Assembly (NCBI GenBank): GCA_963785155.1
Contig: CAWAUB010000004.1
Span: 663,424-727,423, forward strand
Length of the DNA: 64,000 nucleotides
DNA from: DASUSH01 sp963785155
GTDB taxonomy: Bacteria > Actinomycetota > Thermoleophilia > Solirubrobacterales > 70-9
Direction of reading: 5' to 3'
The translations under genes were made by a program, and so were the position numbers. Positions within the stretch are counted from its first letter, which is position 1; each line of letters begins with the position of its first letter. Below are positions 17,826 through 26,331 of the stretch, piece by piece. A model generated the notes under the pieces. That model was not told the DNA's origin. It saw nothing but the letters and a program-made list of their open reading frames with translations, and made no database searches.

Positions 17826-18410
17826 CTACCGCGCGTAGCGCTCGATGTCGGCCTCGAGGGCCGCTTCGTCCTGGTAGCCGCCGCGATGGACGTAGGCGAT
17901 CTCGCCGTCTGAGCCGTAGAAGATCGTCGCGGGGAACTCGCGCTCCGCGTCGAGCGCCTTCGAGATCTCGAGGTCCGGGTCGCTGTAGCTCGGATAGGGC
18001 ACCGGCAGCTCCTCGAGGAACGTCGCCGCCGCGTCGTCGGAGTCCTGGGCGTCGACGCCGAGGAACCCGATGCGCTTGCCCCGCTCGGCTGCCTGGCGCT
18101 GGAAGAACGGGAACTCCGCGCGGCAGGGGCCACACCACGAGGCCCACTTGTTGACGACGACGGGGTGGCCTTCGAGTCCGGCGATGCGCTCGTCGTACGC
18201 GGGCAGGCCGCCGGGCAGGATCTCGTTCGCCTGCGCGTAGAGCGCGGCGAGGGGCTCCGGAGCGCCGGCGAGCTCCTTCTCGTAGTCGGCTGCGGCGGAC
18301 TCGGGGTTACCCGGACCCTGGGCCTGCTCGGAGTCGCCACAGGCCGCGAGCCCGGTGGCGAGGGCGAGGATCGCCGCTGCCTGCGCGATGCGATTCGACC
18401 GAATTCGCAT
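17826..18410 (-). CDS. TlpA-like lipoprotein thioredoxin
   Basis: About 194 residues. The lipobox LATGLAAC lies at about residues 17-24, placing the protein on the outer face of the membrane. A thioredoxin-like domain follows with the redox motif WASWCGPCRAEFPFF and the TlpA-type PATIFYGSDGEI with cis-proline. The likely job is reduction of extracytoplasmic disulfides, for example of apocytochrome c; a cytochrome maturation set lies at 28652-30936. Alternative in-frame starts at 18422 and 18434 exist and no ribosome site separates them; 18410 is chosen for the best signal peptide. Confidence 0.84.
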   Translation of the reverse strand: MRIRSNRIAQAAAILALATGLAACGDSEQAQGPGNPESAAADYEKELAGAPEPLAALYAQANEILPGGLPAYDERIAGLEGHPVVVNKWASWCGPCRAEFPFFQRQAAERGKRIGFLGVDAQDSDDAAATFLEELPVPYPSYSDPDLEISKALDAEREFPATIFYGSDGEIAYVHRGGYQDEAALEADIERYAR

Positions 18411-18440
18411 GACGCCGATCATTTCCGCGCTCACTTTGCC

Positions 18441-18592
18441 TACAATAAAGGCGGTCCAATCAACTCCTGGACCGCGGGGACGTTCGAGTCGGCCGGCAGG
18501 TGGCCGACTTACTGGGAGCGATACCCCCCAACCATTCAGTACGTGCCCCCGCCCGCATTGCGTGCGGGCCGGGCGCGGGAGGAAAAGCCGAA
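18441..18592 (+). promoter_or_regulatory. Candidate promoter and hairpin-rich 5' leader of the helicase gene
   Basis: A TACAAT −10-like box (18441-18446) is followed by three perfect hairpins. The first pairs GCGGTCCA (18451-18458) with TGGACCGC (18468-18475). The second pairs AGTCGGCC (18487-18494) with GGCCGACT (18502-18509). The third pairs GCCCGCA (18551-18557) with TGCGGGC (18563-18569). A strong GGAGG at 18579-18583 and a TTG start at 18593 follow. The spacing suggests a structured mRNA leader controlling translation. It was not matched to any riboswitch family I know; no −35 consensus is evident. Confidence 0.42.
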
Positions 18593-21217
18593 TTGGCTGA
18601 CATCACCGAATCTGCCCCCACGCGGGGGAAGGCGCCGAGCGGCGCGGCTCTATCGAGCGATGAGCTCGAGCGCGCGAGCGAGTTCTCGCGCGAACCGATC
18701 CTGCTCGAGGGCGAGAAGCCTGCGGACCTGGCGCCCGGCACCGCCCGCTACATGGCGGTCCGCGACGCGCTCGCGGAGCTGGACGAGGGCGCCGAGCACC
18801 CGTCGATGAAGTGGCGCAGCGATTACTCGCTGTTCCTCGGTCTCGAGCGCGTCCTCGACGAGGACACACCGACCCTGAACGACGGCGCCGAGCTCTCCGC
18901 CCACCAGATCGACGCGCTCTCCGGCACGCTCGCGGCGCTCACGCTGGAGCTCGAGTCGCGCAACGGCAACGGCTCAAACGGCGCCGCGAAGCGCGCGAAA
19001 TCGAACGGCGACGCAGCCGAGTCGGAAGAAGTGAACGGCGAAGAGCCCGGTAACGGCGTCGCCCTGGCCGATCCCGAGGACCTGCTCGAGGAGGACGAGG
19101 AGCCCCAGGACTGGGAGGAGCAGGAGTCCGAGGTGGACGAGGACGCCCCGATCGACGAGGCGCCCGAGGACCCGGGCGCGAACCGCCGCTTCTGGTTCGA
19201 GCACGCGACCGGCGCCGGCAAGACGGTCGCCGCGGTGGGCTTCGTCGCCGCCTCCCGCACCGGCGGGATCCTGATCCTCACCCACCGCCGCAACCTCGTC
19301 GACCAGTTCATCGGTGAAATCTCGGACCGCGGATATGCCGACCGGCTCTCCCCGCCGCTCCTCGGAGACTCCGACCATCCCTACGGCCCGGTCACTGTCG
19401 AGACCTACCAGTGGTTCGTCCGCAATGCGGGCAAGGTCTCGGACGCCTACTCGATCGTCATCTGCGACGAGGCCCACACCGCGCTGGGCGAGAAGACGAG
19501 CGCCTGCATCCGCAACTGGCAGAGCCCGGTCTTCATCGGAATGACCGCGACCGGCGCGCTGATCGCCCGCCACGTCGCCGACCTCTTCCCGACCCAGACA
19601 TCGCGCTTCGACCTCGCTCAGGCCGCACGCCGCGGCGTGATCGCACCGCTTCGCTGCATCCGGATCCCTCCGGGCCCCGGCGTGCGGACGATCGCCAAGG
19701 TGCCGCTGCGCAAGGGCGAGGTGGACCAGGACTTCGACCAGGAGGAGCTCGCGAAGCTGCTCGACCAGGCGCCGTTCAACGTCGCGATCGCGGACCTCTA
19801 CCGCTCCCGTTTCCGCAAGGTGCCCGGCGTCGTCTACACCGCCGGCGTCAAGCACGCGAACAACGTCGCCGCGGCCTTCCGCGATGCCGGGATGAAGGCG
19901 AAGGCGGTCTCAGGCGAGACGCCGAAGCGCGAGCTGAACGAGATCCTCGCGGCCTTCGAGCGCGGCGAGGTCGACGTCCTGTGCAACGCGATGCTGCTCG
20001 CCGAGGGCTGGAACTCGCCGCGGGCGACGATCTGCATGCACCTCGCGCCAACCGCCTCGCGGCGCATCTACCAACAGCGGGTCGGCCGCGTGACCCGGAG
20101 GAATCCGGGCAAGGAGGCCGGCCTGGTGATCGACCTCGTCCACCCGGCGACGACCCACGACGAGGCGGTCGTGAGCCTCCACAGCCTGCTCGATCGCGAC
20201 GTCTACCGCGGCGGCGCGATCGTCGTCGGCCCGGTTCGCCGCGGCCGCGGCCGCCGTGTCCGCGTCGAGCGCCGGATCGTGCCCGTCTCGGCCGATCCCG
20301 AGCGCCGCGTCGCGGTGCTCGAGCGGGAGCTCTGGCGGATCGCCGTCGAGCACCTCGACTACTCCGAGCAGCACGTCTGGGCAGCGCTCGCGGGCGCTCG
20401 CGTCAACCCGCAGGGGTGGCGCCGGGCGAAGGCGATGCTCCAGCACGACGCCTCGAAGGAGCTGCGCCGCCGCTTCCTGCTCACCTGCCTCCAGCGCAAC
20501 CGCAACCACCAGCTTCGCCTCAAGGCCCTGAGCGAGATCACCGCGCTCCGCGATGCAGAGGCGTTCGACGACGCGATCGAGATCGTCGGCACCTGGCCGC
20601 GCGACGAGAAGCGCGGCGGCGTGAAGATCCTTCTGCAGTCGCTCGCCGAGCGCCGGATCGGCCGTCGCGACCAGGCGCAGGCCTGGGTCTGGCGACTCGC
20701 CGAGTACACCCGCGACCTGCACGAGGAGTACGCCGTCCAGCGCTGGCCGGAGACGAAGCGACTGCTCGGCCTGTTCGTCAACTCCTCGGGACGCGCCCAC
20801 GGCCGCAATGCGCGCCGGCTCGTCCACGCGGCGCGCCAGCAGGATCGGCGCCTGGCGGTCGCTCTGCTCGCCGCCGCCGTGGCCCATACGCCCGAGGCCG
20901 AGGAGGTGCTGCGCGGCGCGCGGATGCGGACGGCGCGGAAGCCGTCGGCGGTCGCGCGCGAGCTGTTGCGGAACTTCCCGAAGTCGGGTGGCGGGAAGCG
21001 ACGCCGGAGACGGCGTGGTGGCGGTGGTGGTGGCTCGGGTAAGGGTTCTGGCCGGGGCAGAGGAGCGCAAAACAACGCTCGTAAGGGAGGGCGGACCAAG
21101 GGGAAAGGCAACGCGCAGGACGTTGCGCCCGACGATGAAGTCGAGGTCGTCGACGTGGAGATCGACGACGACGTCGAGGACGCGGCGGAGGCCGAAGGGT
21201 CCGAAGACTCGAACTGA
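18593..21217 (+). CDS. SF2 (DEAH-type) helicase with acidic insert and basic Gly/Arg tail
   Basis: 874 residues from TTG 18593, selected because GGAGG stands 10 bases before it. Helicase motifs in order are: I (ATGAGKT), Ia (LTHRRNLVDQF), II (DEAH in VICDEAHTAL), III (GMTATG), a domain-2 segment VVYTAGVKHANNVAAAF, and VI (QRVGRVTRR). Ahead of motif I lies an unusual 150-residue region ending in a very acidic linker (LLEEDEEPQDWEEQESEVDE). The C-terminus has about 300 helical residues and then a Lys/Arg/Gly tail (GGGKRRRRRRGGGGGGSGKG) and an acidic end. These look like RNA-binding and solubility modules. The likely role is RNA or DNA remodelling; the exact substrate is unknown. Confidence 0.85.
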   Translation: MADITESAPTRGKAPSGAALSSDELERASEFSREPILLEGEKPADLAPGTARYMAVRDALAELDEGAEHPSMKWRSDYSLFLGLERVLDEDTPTLNDGAELSAHQIDALSGTLAALTLELESRNGNGSNGAAKRAKSNGDAAESEEVNGEEPGNGVALADPEDLLEEDEEPQDWEEQESEVDEDAPIDEAPEDPGANRRFWFEHATGAGKTVAAVGFVAASRTGGILILTHRRNLVDQFIGEISDRGYADRLSPPLLGDSDHPYGPVTVETYQWFVRNAGKVSDAYSIVICDEAHTALGEKTSACIRNWQSPVFIGMTATGALIARHVADLFPTQTSRFDLAQAARRGVIAPLRCIRIPPGPGVRTIAKVPLRKGEVDQDFDQEELAKLLDQAPFNVAIADLYRSRFRKVPGVVYTAGVKHANNVAAAFRDAGMKAKAVSGETPKRELNEILAAFERGEVDVLCNAMLLAEGWNSPRATICMHLAPTASRRIYQQRVGRVTRRNPGKEAGLVIDLVHPATTHDEAVVSLHSLLDRDVYRGGAIVVGPVRRGRGRRVRVERRIVPVSADPERRVAVLERELWRIAVEHLDYSEQHVWAALAGARVNPQGWRRAKAMLQHDASKELRRRFLLTCLQRNRNHQLRLKALSEITALRDAEAFDDAIEIVGTWPRDEKRGGVKILLQSLAERRIGRRDQAQAWVWRLAEYTRDLHEEYAVQRWPETKRLLGLFVNSSGRAHGRNARRLVHAARQQDRRLAVALLAAAVAHTPEAEEVLRGARMRTARKPSAVARELLRNFPKSGGGKRRRRRRGGGGGGSGKGSGRGRGAQNNARKGGRTKGKGNAQDVAPDDEVEVVDVEIDDDVEDAAEAEGSEDSN

Positions 21218-21226
21218 CTGGAATCC

Positions 21227-21243
21227 GTTCCGGCTGCCGGAAC
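21227..21243. terminator. Hairpin between convergent helicase and birA genes
   Basis: GTTCCGG (21227-21233) pairs with CCGGAAC (21237-21243) across a 3-base loop, 10 bases after the helicase stop and 20 before the birA stop. No T-run follows on either strand, so it would be a weak or factor-assisted bidirectional terminator. Confidence 0.35.
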
Positions 21244-21262
21244 TGGAACCAGACAGTTGGCG

Positions 21263-21988
21263 CTAGGGCAGGCTCAGGTGGACCTCGCCGGAGCCTAAGG
21301 CGAGGCGTTCGCCGTCCGGCAGCTCGACGAGCAGATTCCCGCTCTCGTCGACACCCCTTACAAGCCCCGTCCCGTCGGCGACGCCTGAACCCTCCCACCG
21401 AATCTCCCGCCCGGCCAGCGCATCGCGCCGCCGGTACTCCTCGAGCACCTCGGCGTCAGGCGCCCCAACCCACCTGTCGAGCCCGTCGCACACCGCCTCG
21501 AGCGCCTCGTCGACCGTCCCCTCACCCACCGAAACCGCCGTCTCGCGGAGCTCCTCCGGGAACTCCTCCCGCTCGATCGACAGGTTGAGGCCGATTCCGA
21601 CGACCGCCCAGTCCGGCGGGCGCGCCTCGATCAGGATCCCGGCGAGCTTGCGCCCGTCTAGCCAAACGTCGTTGGGCCACTTCACCAGGCACTCGCCGGC
21701 GCCGAGGCCTTCCGCCGCTTCGCACACCGCCAGCGGGACCGCTAGCGGCAGCAGGCCGTGCTCGCTCGAGAGCGGGCGGACGATCGCCGAGCAGAGCAGG
21801 GCCTTGCCCGCGGGTGCGGTCCAGGTCCGGCCCTGGCGGCCGCGGCCGGCGCTCTGCTCGGCGGCGGTGACCACCGTGCCGCCGGGCGCGCCCTCCGCGG
21901 CCAGCTCCTTCGCTCGCTCGTTCGTCGAACCGATCAGCGCGTGGTGATGACGCGGCCGGCCAAACGCGTGAGGGCCGGCCTCGCTCAC
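21263..21988 (-). CDS. birA: Biotin--[acetyl-CoA-carboxylase] ligase
   Basis: 241 residues. Attaches biotin to carboxylase biotin-carrier domains through biotinyl-AMP. Visible motifs: IGSTNERAKELA (substrate Thr/Asn), the ATP/biotin loop AGRGRQGRTW, VKWPNDVWLDGRKLAGIL with the catalytic Lys, and GIGLNL. The C-terminal SH3-like domain ends in LPDGERLALGSGEV. There is no N-terminal winged helix, so it is the monofunctional type without DNA-binding repressor activity. The GTG start at 21988 overlaps the stop of the SAM hydrolase gene by 4 bases (GTGA), implying coupling. Confidence 0.93.
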   Translation of the reverse strand: MSEAGPHAFGRPRHHHALIGSTNERAKELAAEGAPGGTVVTAAEQSAGRGRQGRTWTAPAGKALLCSAIVRPLSSEHGLLPLAVPLAVCEAAEGLGAGECLVKWPNDVWLDGRKLAGILIEARPPDWAVVGIGLNLSIEREEFPEELRETAVSVGEGTVDEALEAVCDGLDRWVGAPDAEVLEEYRRRDALAGREIRWEGSGVADGTGLVRGVDESGNLLVELPDGERLALGSGEVHLSLP

Positions 21989-22785
21989 GCCTGGCGGATC
22001 AACAGCTGATCGTCGACCTCGAGACCGAGGACGGCGCGGGCGCTCCCCCGGTTGACCGCGACGGTGACGTTGCCGATCGCGTTCTCGTAGACCAGCAGGC
22101 CACCCTCCTCCGCGTCGCCGAACGTCCGGGCGAACACGGCCTCGTGACGGTCGCCGCCGCCGTCGACGACGATCGCCGTCCCCGGTTCGGCGAGCCCGTC
22201 CGGAATGCGGTCGGCCGCCAGGTCGAGGGTGGCGTTGCCGAAGTGGTCGATGTAGGCAATGTGGGCGGCGACGTGGTCGGTGCCGACGACCGGCTCGCGC
22301 GTGGCGATGCTCGCGAGGGAACCTTTGTCGATCGGCTCGCCGGCGTCGCCGACGGCCGCGCCGAGCGCGATGTGGGCGGCGACCGGGGCGAAGACGTCGC
22401 GACCGTGAAAGGTCGCCGAGACCGGGTCGAGGTTGAACTGAGAGGCCGCGAGGTCGACCGCTTCCCCGGCCCCGCCGAGCCGCTCGATCGCCAGCGAGAG
22501 GAGGCCGTTGTCGGGGCCGATCAGGACGCTTTCGCCGGCCGCAACCGCGACCGGCCGCCGGCTCGTGCCAACGCCCGGGTCGACGACCGCGACGTGGACG
22601 CCGGGGGCCGCGTACCGAACCGCGGCAGCGAGCGCGAACGCACCCCGGCGAACGTCCTGGGGAGGGATCCCGTGGGTCAGGTCGATAACTGTCGCACCGG
22701 GAGCGATCCGCTCGATCACGGCGCGGCAGACGCCGGCGAACTCGTCCTCGTAGCCGTAGTCGGAGAGGAAGGTGATGGGCTTCAT
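21985..22785 (-). CDS. S-adenosyl-L-methionine hydrolase (adenosine-forming), DUF62 family
   Basis: 266 residues. The family splits SAM to adenosine and methionine with hydroxide; relatives act as fluorinase or chlorinase. Motifs: FLSDYGYEDEFAGVCRAV near residues 6-23, VAVVDPGVGT near 66-75, GPDNGLLSLA near 90-99, FHGRDVFAPVAAHIA near 127-141, and the C-terminal domain segment IAYIDHFGNATLDL. The Asp/Arg/His set that activates water in hydrolases is consistent with this type rather than a halogenase, but one residue decides and it was not modelled. The start ATG 22783-22785 lies 6 bases from the upstream stop. Confidence 0.9.
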   Translation of the reverse strand: MKPITFLSDYGYEDEFAGVCRAVIERIAPGATVIDLTHGIPPQDVRRGAFALAAAVRYAAPGVHVAVVDPGVGTSRRPVAVAAGESVLIGPDNGLLSLAIERLGGAGEAVDLAASQFNLDPVSATFHGRDVFAPVAAHIALGAAVGDAGEPIDKGSLASIATREPVVGTDHVAAHIAYIDHFGNATLDLAADRIPDGLAEPGTAIVVDGGGDRHEAVFARTFGDAEEGGLLVYENAIGNVTVAVNRGSARAVLGLEVDDQLLIRQA

Positions 22786-22791
22786 CGGATC

Positions 22792-23448
22792 TCATTTCTC
22801 GCACTTGCTGACCGTGTCGCGCTTGTCCGCGACGACCTTGTCGAAGCCGCCTCCGCACTCGATGATGTCCGGCTTCGTCCCCCCGCCGACCCGGTCGTCA
22901 CCCGGTCCGGCGAGAATCGAGGCGAACACCTTCGCCGGCGCGAAGCCTGGGTCGTGGTAGGCGGAGAAATCGATCTTGTCGTCGCCCTTTCCCCCGCGAA
23001 TCAGCATGTTTCCCGTGCCGGTGGCGGCAACCTCGAGATCGCTCTCGGGGACTGAGACGAGCGAACCAGAGAGGTTGCCGAATTCAAGGACATCCTCCTG
23101 ACGCGTGCCGCCAATCCCGAACGATCCATTGACCCACGAGATCTCGAGCGGAGGGATCGAGCCCTTTGCGAGATCCACGTAGAGGCTGGTCTCCTCCTGC
23201 TCGGTGCGGAGCTCGATCGCGTCGACGGACGAGACGGCGGGCGGTCCGCCTGCGCAGCTGACCGGCAAGCCGGTCCGATCGTCGGTCACCGCGATCTGGT
23301 CGCCCTCGCGAACGATCGCGACGCCGTCAGCGAATGCGGTCGTGCTGATCTGGACCTCGCGATCGACCACTCCGCACTCCACCGCCGCGCTCGCCGAGCC
23401 CGGGAGGGCGAGCAGGGCCGCCGCGGCGGCTGCGAGCGCGATGCGCAT
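22792..23448 (-). CDS. Secreted protein with a degenerate RTX-like segment
   Basis: 218 residues with a clear signal peptide (MRIALAAAAAALLALPGS, cleavage near ASA). The body is beta-rich. A single calcium-binding-like turn, IRGGKGDDKIDF, and later AGPGDDRVGGG resemble isolated RTX nonapeptides, and the end has Cys pairs (IIECGGGFDKVV...VSKCEK). It is probably a diverged relative of the adjacent RTX protein at 23458-24822, with which it forms a same-strand pair 9 bases apart. Function unknown. Confidence 0.72.
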   Translation of the reverse strand: MRIALAAAAAALLALPGSASAAVECGVVDREVQISTTAFADGVAIVREGDQIAVTDDRTGLPVSCAGGPPAVSSVDAIELRTEQEETSLYVDLAKGSIPPLEISWVNGSFGIGGTRQEDVLEFGNLSGSLVSVPESDLEVAATGTGNMLIRGGKGDDKIDFSAYHDPGFAPAKVFASILAGPGDDRVGGGTKPDIIECGGGFDKVVADKRDTVSKCEK

Positions 23449-23457
23449 GGCCGGAGC

Positions 23458-24822
23458 CTACGGACCGAAGTCGAGCCGCGGCGCCTTCAGGTCGATCGTC
23501 AGCTTGACCTCGCAGGAGCGCAGGCGGTCGCCGCGGTCGGCGTCGTAGCCGTCGCGGCCAGGGCCGCAGTCGACGACGTCGCGGCCTCCCCCGGCGACGT
23601 CGACCACGTCGACTCCCTTCGCCGTGTCGATCCGGTCGCGTCCTGTGCCGCCCATGACGATGTCCTTGCCGACCTCGCCGGTGACGACGTCGTCGCCCGG
23701 GCCACCCACGAGGACGTCGCGGGCCGCGCCGCCGATCAGCTCGTCCGCGCCGGAGGAGCCGATCAGGGCGTCCGACTCGCCGGCGCCGTCGAGCAGGTCG
23801 GCGCCCCCGCCGCCCTCGATGAAGTTGAGCGCCGTGTCGCCGGTGATCTCGTCGTCGAGCGGGCTGCCGAGCGCGCCCTCGATCGAGACCAGGCGGTCGC
23901 CGCCGCCCCCACCGCTCACCACTCCGCTGCCGAGCGTGGCGACGACGCCGCGCTTGGTTCCCTCAGGGAGCAACCGGTAGTCCGCGAGGTCGTCGTCGTC
24001 ACCGCCGTCGAGCCGGTCGGCGTCCGGGCCGCCGGCGAGCACGTCCTCCTCGCCTTCGCCGAGCAGGACGTCGCGCTCGGCGCCGCCCTCGAGAAGATCG
24101 TCGGCCGGGCCGCCGTGGATCAGGTCGCGAGCGTCGCCGCCGCGCAGGACGTCCCCGCCATCGGCGCCGAAGAGCTCGAGCTCACCGCCGTATGCGGTGG
24201 CAAAGCTGGTCGCGCCGGCCCCGTCGAGCCGGTCGCCGAGCGCGCGCCCGTCGGAGACCGTCCGCTCGACCCCCCCGATGATCGCGTCGGCGTCGGTGCG
24301 GCCGTCCTCCGAACGCGCGTTGAAGTTCGCCGAGGGCGCGCCCTGGAGCACGCCGAGCTCGTAGCGATCCTCTGTGTCACCGCCCGCTGCCTCCAGTCGG
24401 AGCACGTCGCCGGGGCCACCACCGAGGTCGATGCTGAACTCCATCTCCGAGAGGTTGTCGCCCTCCGCGGTCAGGCCCGGTGCGAACCCGGCGGGGTCGG
24501 CGATGCGGACGTCGACCGGCCCGCCCGAGGCGTCGTTGACGAAGACCGCGTCGGTGGTGCGGGTCGTGGCCGTCTCACCGAGGAGGGCCGAGGTGACGCA
24601 GGGCGTCCCGTCGACCGCGATGGTTCCGCCGGCGGCCGAGATCGTCGCGGTATCGCCCGGGGCACCGAGCGTGACCCCGACGACTCCGGGCGACGAGCCC
24701 GACGTACCCGTGAACACACAGGTGACCGAGGCCGCCGCGGGTGCGGCCAGGCCAAGCGAGGCGAGGGCGATCACGGCAGCGACGATCCCCGCCCGCCTCT
24801 CCCTGGCATCCGTGCCGATCAC
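23458..24822 (-). CDS. Secreted RTX-repeat calcium-binding protein
   Basis: 454 residues from GTG 24822. The signal peptide (residues 8-31, LGLAAPAAAS) is followed by a beta domain of about 200 residues. A run of GGxxxDxLxG repeats comes next, such as GGDARDLIHGGPADDLLEGG, EEDVLAGGPDADRLDGG, ADLLDGAGESDALIG and DDVVTGEVGKDIVMGG. The C-terminal segment contains a Cys pair (VVDCGPGRDG...RLRSCEV). It should bind calcium outside the cell. Same architecture as the protein at 7660-8904, so the two are probably paralogous. It starts one base after the stop of cobA-hemD. Confidence 0.83.
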   Translation of the reverse strand: MIGTDARERRAGIVAAVIALASLGLAAPAAASVTCVFTGTSGSSPGVVGVTLGAPGDTATISAAGGTIAVDGTPCVTSALLGETATTRTTDAVFVNDASGGPVDVRIADPAGFAPGLTAEGDNLSEMEFSIDLGGGPGDVLRLEAAGGDTEDRYELGVLQGAPSANFNARSEDGRTDADAIIGGVERTVSDGRALGDRLDGAGATSFATAYGGELELFGADGGDVLRGGDARDLIHGGPADDLLEGGAERDVLLGEGEEDVLAGGPDADRLDGGDDDDLADYRLLPEGTKRGVVATLGSGVVSGGGGGDRLVSIEGALGSPLDDEITGDTALNFIEGGGGADLLDGAGESDALIGSSGADELIGGAARDVLVGGPGDDVVTGEVGKDIVMGGTGRDRIDTAKGVDVVDVAGGGRDVVDCGPGRDGYDADRGDRLRSCEVKLTIDLKAPRLDFGP

Positions 24823-26331
24823 CTACCTAAGGATGACATCCTCGAGGAGTGCCTCGACGAGCCCCTCCGGGTCGTGGCGGGAAGCCTCGACGTCGACGGT
24901 GAGGCCGCACTCCCGGGCCGTCGCGCTCGTCACGGGCCCGATCGAGACCACCCGCGCCTCCGCCGGCAGGCCACCGCCGATGACTTCGAGGAGGTTGCGA
25001 ACGGTGGAGGAGGAGGTGAAGGTCACGTAGTCGGCGGCGGCTGCCCGCTCCAGGGCCTCCGGCTCGGGGTCCTCGCGGACGGTCTCGTAGAGCGCGACGA
25101 CATCGACCTCTGCCCCGCGCTCGCGCAGGGCGTCGGGCAGGACCTCGCGCGCCTCCGCCGCGCGCGCGATGAGGACCCGGCGGCCCTCGACCTCCACCTC
25201 GGCAAGCGCCTCGACGAGCGCCTCGGCGATCGAGCGCTCGGGGACGACGTCGGCGACGACCCCACGCTCGCGCAGCGCTCCGGCCGTTCCCGGCCCGATC
25301 GCCGCGACGGTCGCGCCGGCGAGGGCGCGTGCGTCGAGGTCGCGCTCCGCCATCGCCTCGAACAGCAGCCGGACGCCGTTCGGGCTCGTCAGGCAGACGA
25401 GCGCGTAATCGCCCAGCCGGTCGATCGCCGCCGCGACCTCGGGCTCGCCGATGCGCGGCTCGATCCGGATCGCGGGCAGCTCGACGACTTCGGCGCCGAG
25501 CCCGGCCAACGTAGCCGCGATCCCGCTCGCCTGCGCCCGCGCTCTGGTGACGACCACCTTGCGGCCGTACAGCGGCCTGCGCTCGAGCCAGGCGATTTCC
25601 TCGCGGCGCGCGGCAACACGGCCGACGATGACGATCGCGGGTGGCCCGATCCCGGTGTCGAGCACCTTCCACGGAAGCTCGGAGAGGGGCGCCGCGACCG
25701 TTCGCTGCGACACCTGCGTGCCCCGCTCGACCACCGCCGCGGGCTCCGTCGGGCTACGGCCGGCTCGGATCAGCTCGGCGACGATCGCCTCGAGCCGCTT
25801 CACGCCCATGTAGAGGACCAGCGTCCCCGGAAAGCGCGCGAGCGCGTCCCAATCGATCGCGGACTCATCCTTGTCCGGATCCTCGTGGCCGGTGACGAAG
25901 GCGACCGCCGAGGCGTCGTCGCGATGGGTCACGGGGATCCCGGCGTAGGCCGGCGCGGCGATTCCCGCCGTGACCCCTGGCACGACCTCAAAGGGCAAAC
26001 CAGCTGAGACGAGCGCCTCGGCCTCCTCGCCGCCCCGGCCGAAGACGAACGGATCGCCGCCCTTGAGCCGGACAACGCTGTGGCCCTGGCGCGCGCGATC
26101 GACGAGCAGCCGCTCGATGTCCTCCTGCTCCACCGACGGCTTGCCGGGCCGCTTGCCGACGTAGATCAGCTCCGCGTCCTCCCGTGCGCCGTCGAGCGCT
26201 CCCTCCGGGATCAGCCGATCGTGGATGACGACGTCGGCGGTCGCGATCAGCTCCAGCGATCGGGCGGTCATCAGGCCGGGGTCGCCGGGGCCGGCGCCAA
26301 CGAGGTAGGTGACTCCCTTGCGTGCGCTCAC
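24823..26331 (-). CDS. cobA-hemD: Fused uroporphyrinogen-III C-methyltransferase / uroporphyrinogen-III synthase
   Basis: 502 residues with two enzymes of tetrapyrrole synthesis. Residues 1-245 are a SUMT-type methyltransferase (VYLVGAGPGDPGLMT-type motif, here YLVGAGPGDPGLMTARSLEL; GGDPFVFGRGGEEAE; VTHRDDASAV), which makes precorrin-2. Residues about 255-500 are HemD (RKVVVTRARAQASG; LTSPNGVRLLFEAM; VTFTSSSTVRNLLE), which cyclises hydroxymethylbilane. Such fusions are common in Gram-positive bacteria. The GTG start at 26331 overlaps the hemC stop (GTGA). It is the last tetrapyrrole gene of the ccm-hem run. Confidence 0.93.
   Translation of the reverse strand: MSARKGVTYLVGAGPGDPGLMTARSLELIATADVVIHDRLIPEGALDGAREDAELIYVGKRPGKPSVEQEDIERLLVDRARQGHSVVRLKGGDPFVFGRGGEEAEALVSAGLPFEVVPGVTAGIAAPAYAGIPVTHRDDASAVAFVTGHEDPDKDESAIDWDALARFPGTLVLYMGVKRLEAIVAELIRAGRSPTEPAAVVERGTQVSQRTVAAPLSELPWKVLDTGIGPPAIVIVGRVAARREEIAWLERRPLYGRKVVVTRARAQASGIAATLAGLGAEVVELPAIRIEPRIGEPEVAAAIDRLGDYALVCLTSPNGVRLLFEAMAERDLDARALAGATVAAIGPGTAGALRERGVVADVVPERSIAEALVEALAEVEVEGRRVLIARAAEAREVLPDALRERGAEVDVVALYETVREDPEPEALERAAAADYVTFTSSSTVRNLLEVIGGGLPAEARVVSIGPVTSATARECGLTVDVEASRHDPEGLVEALLEDVILR

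Noticed and set aside
18441..18592. Possible known riboswitch, 6S RNA, tmRNA or RNase P RNA in the helicase leader
   Set aside because: None of the conserved sequence blocks I know for these RNAs is present; only the hairpins are certain, so it is reported as an unassigned structured leader.
25988..26330. hemC reading on for over 100 codons into cobA-hemD
   Set aside because: The other frame gives a normal HemC end and a GTGA overlap with cobA; the long frame is explained by a one-base deletion at 26351-26352.
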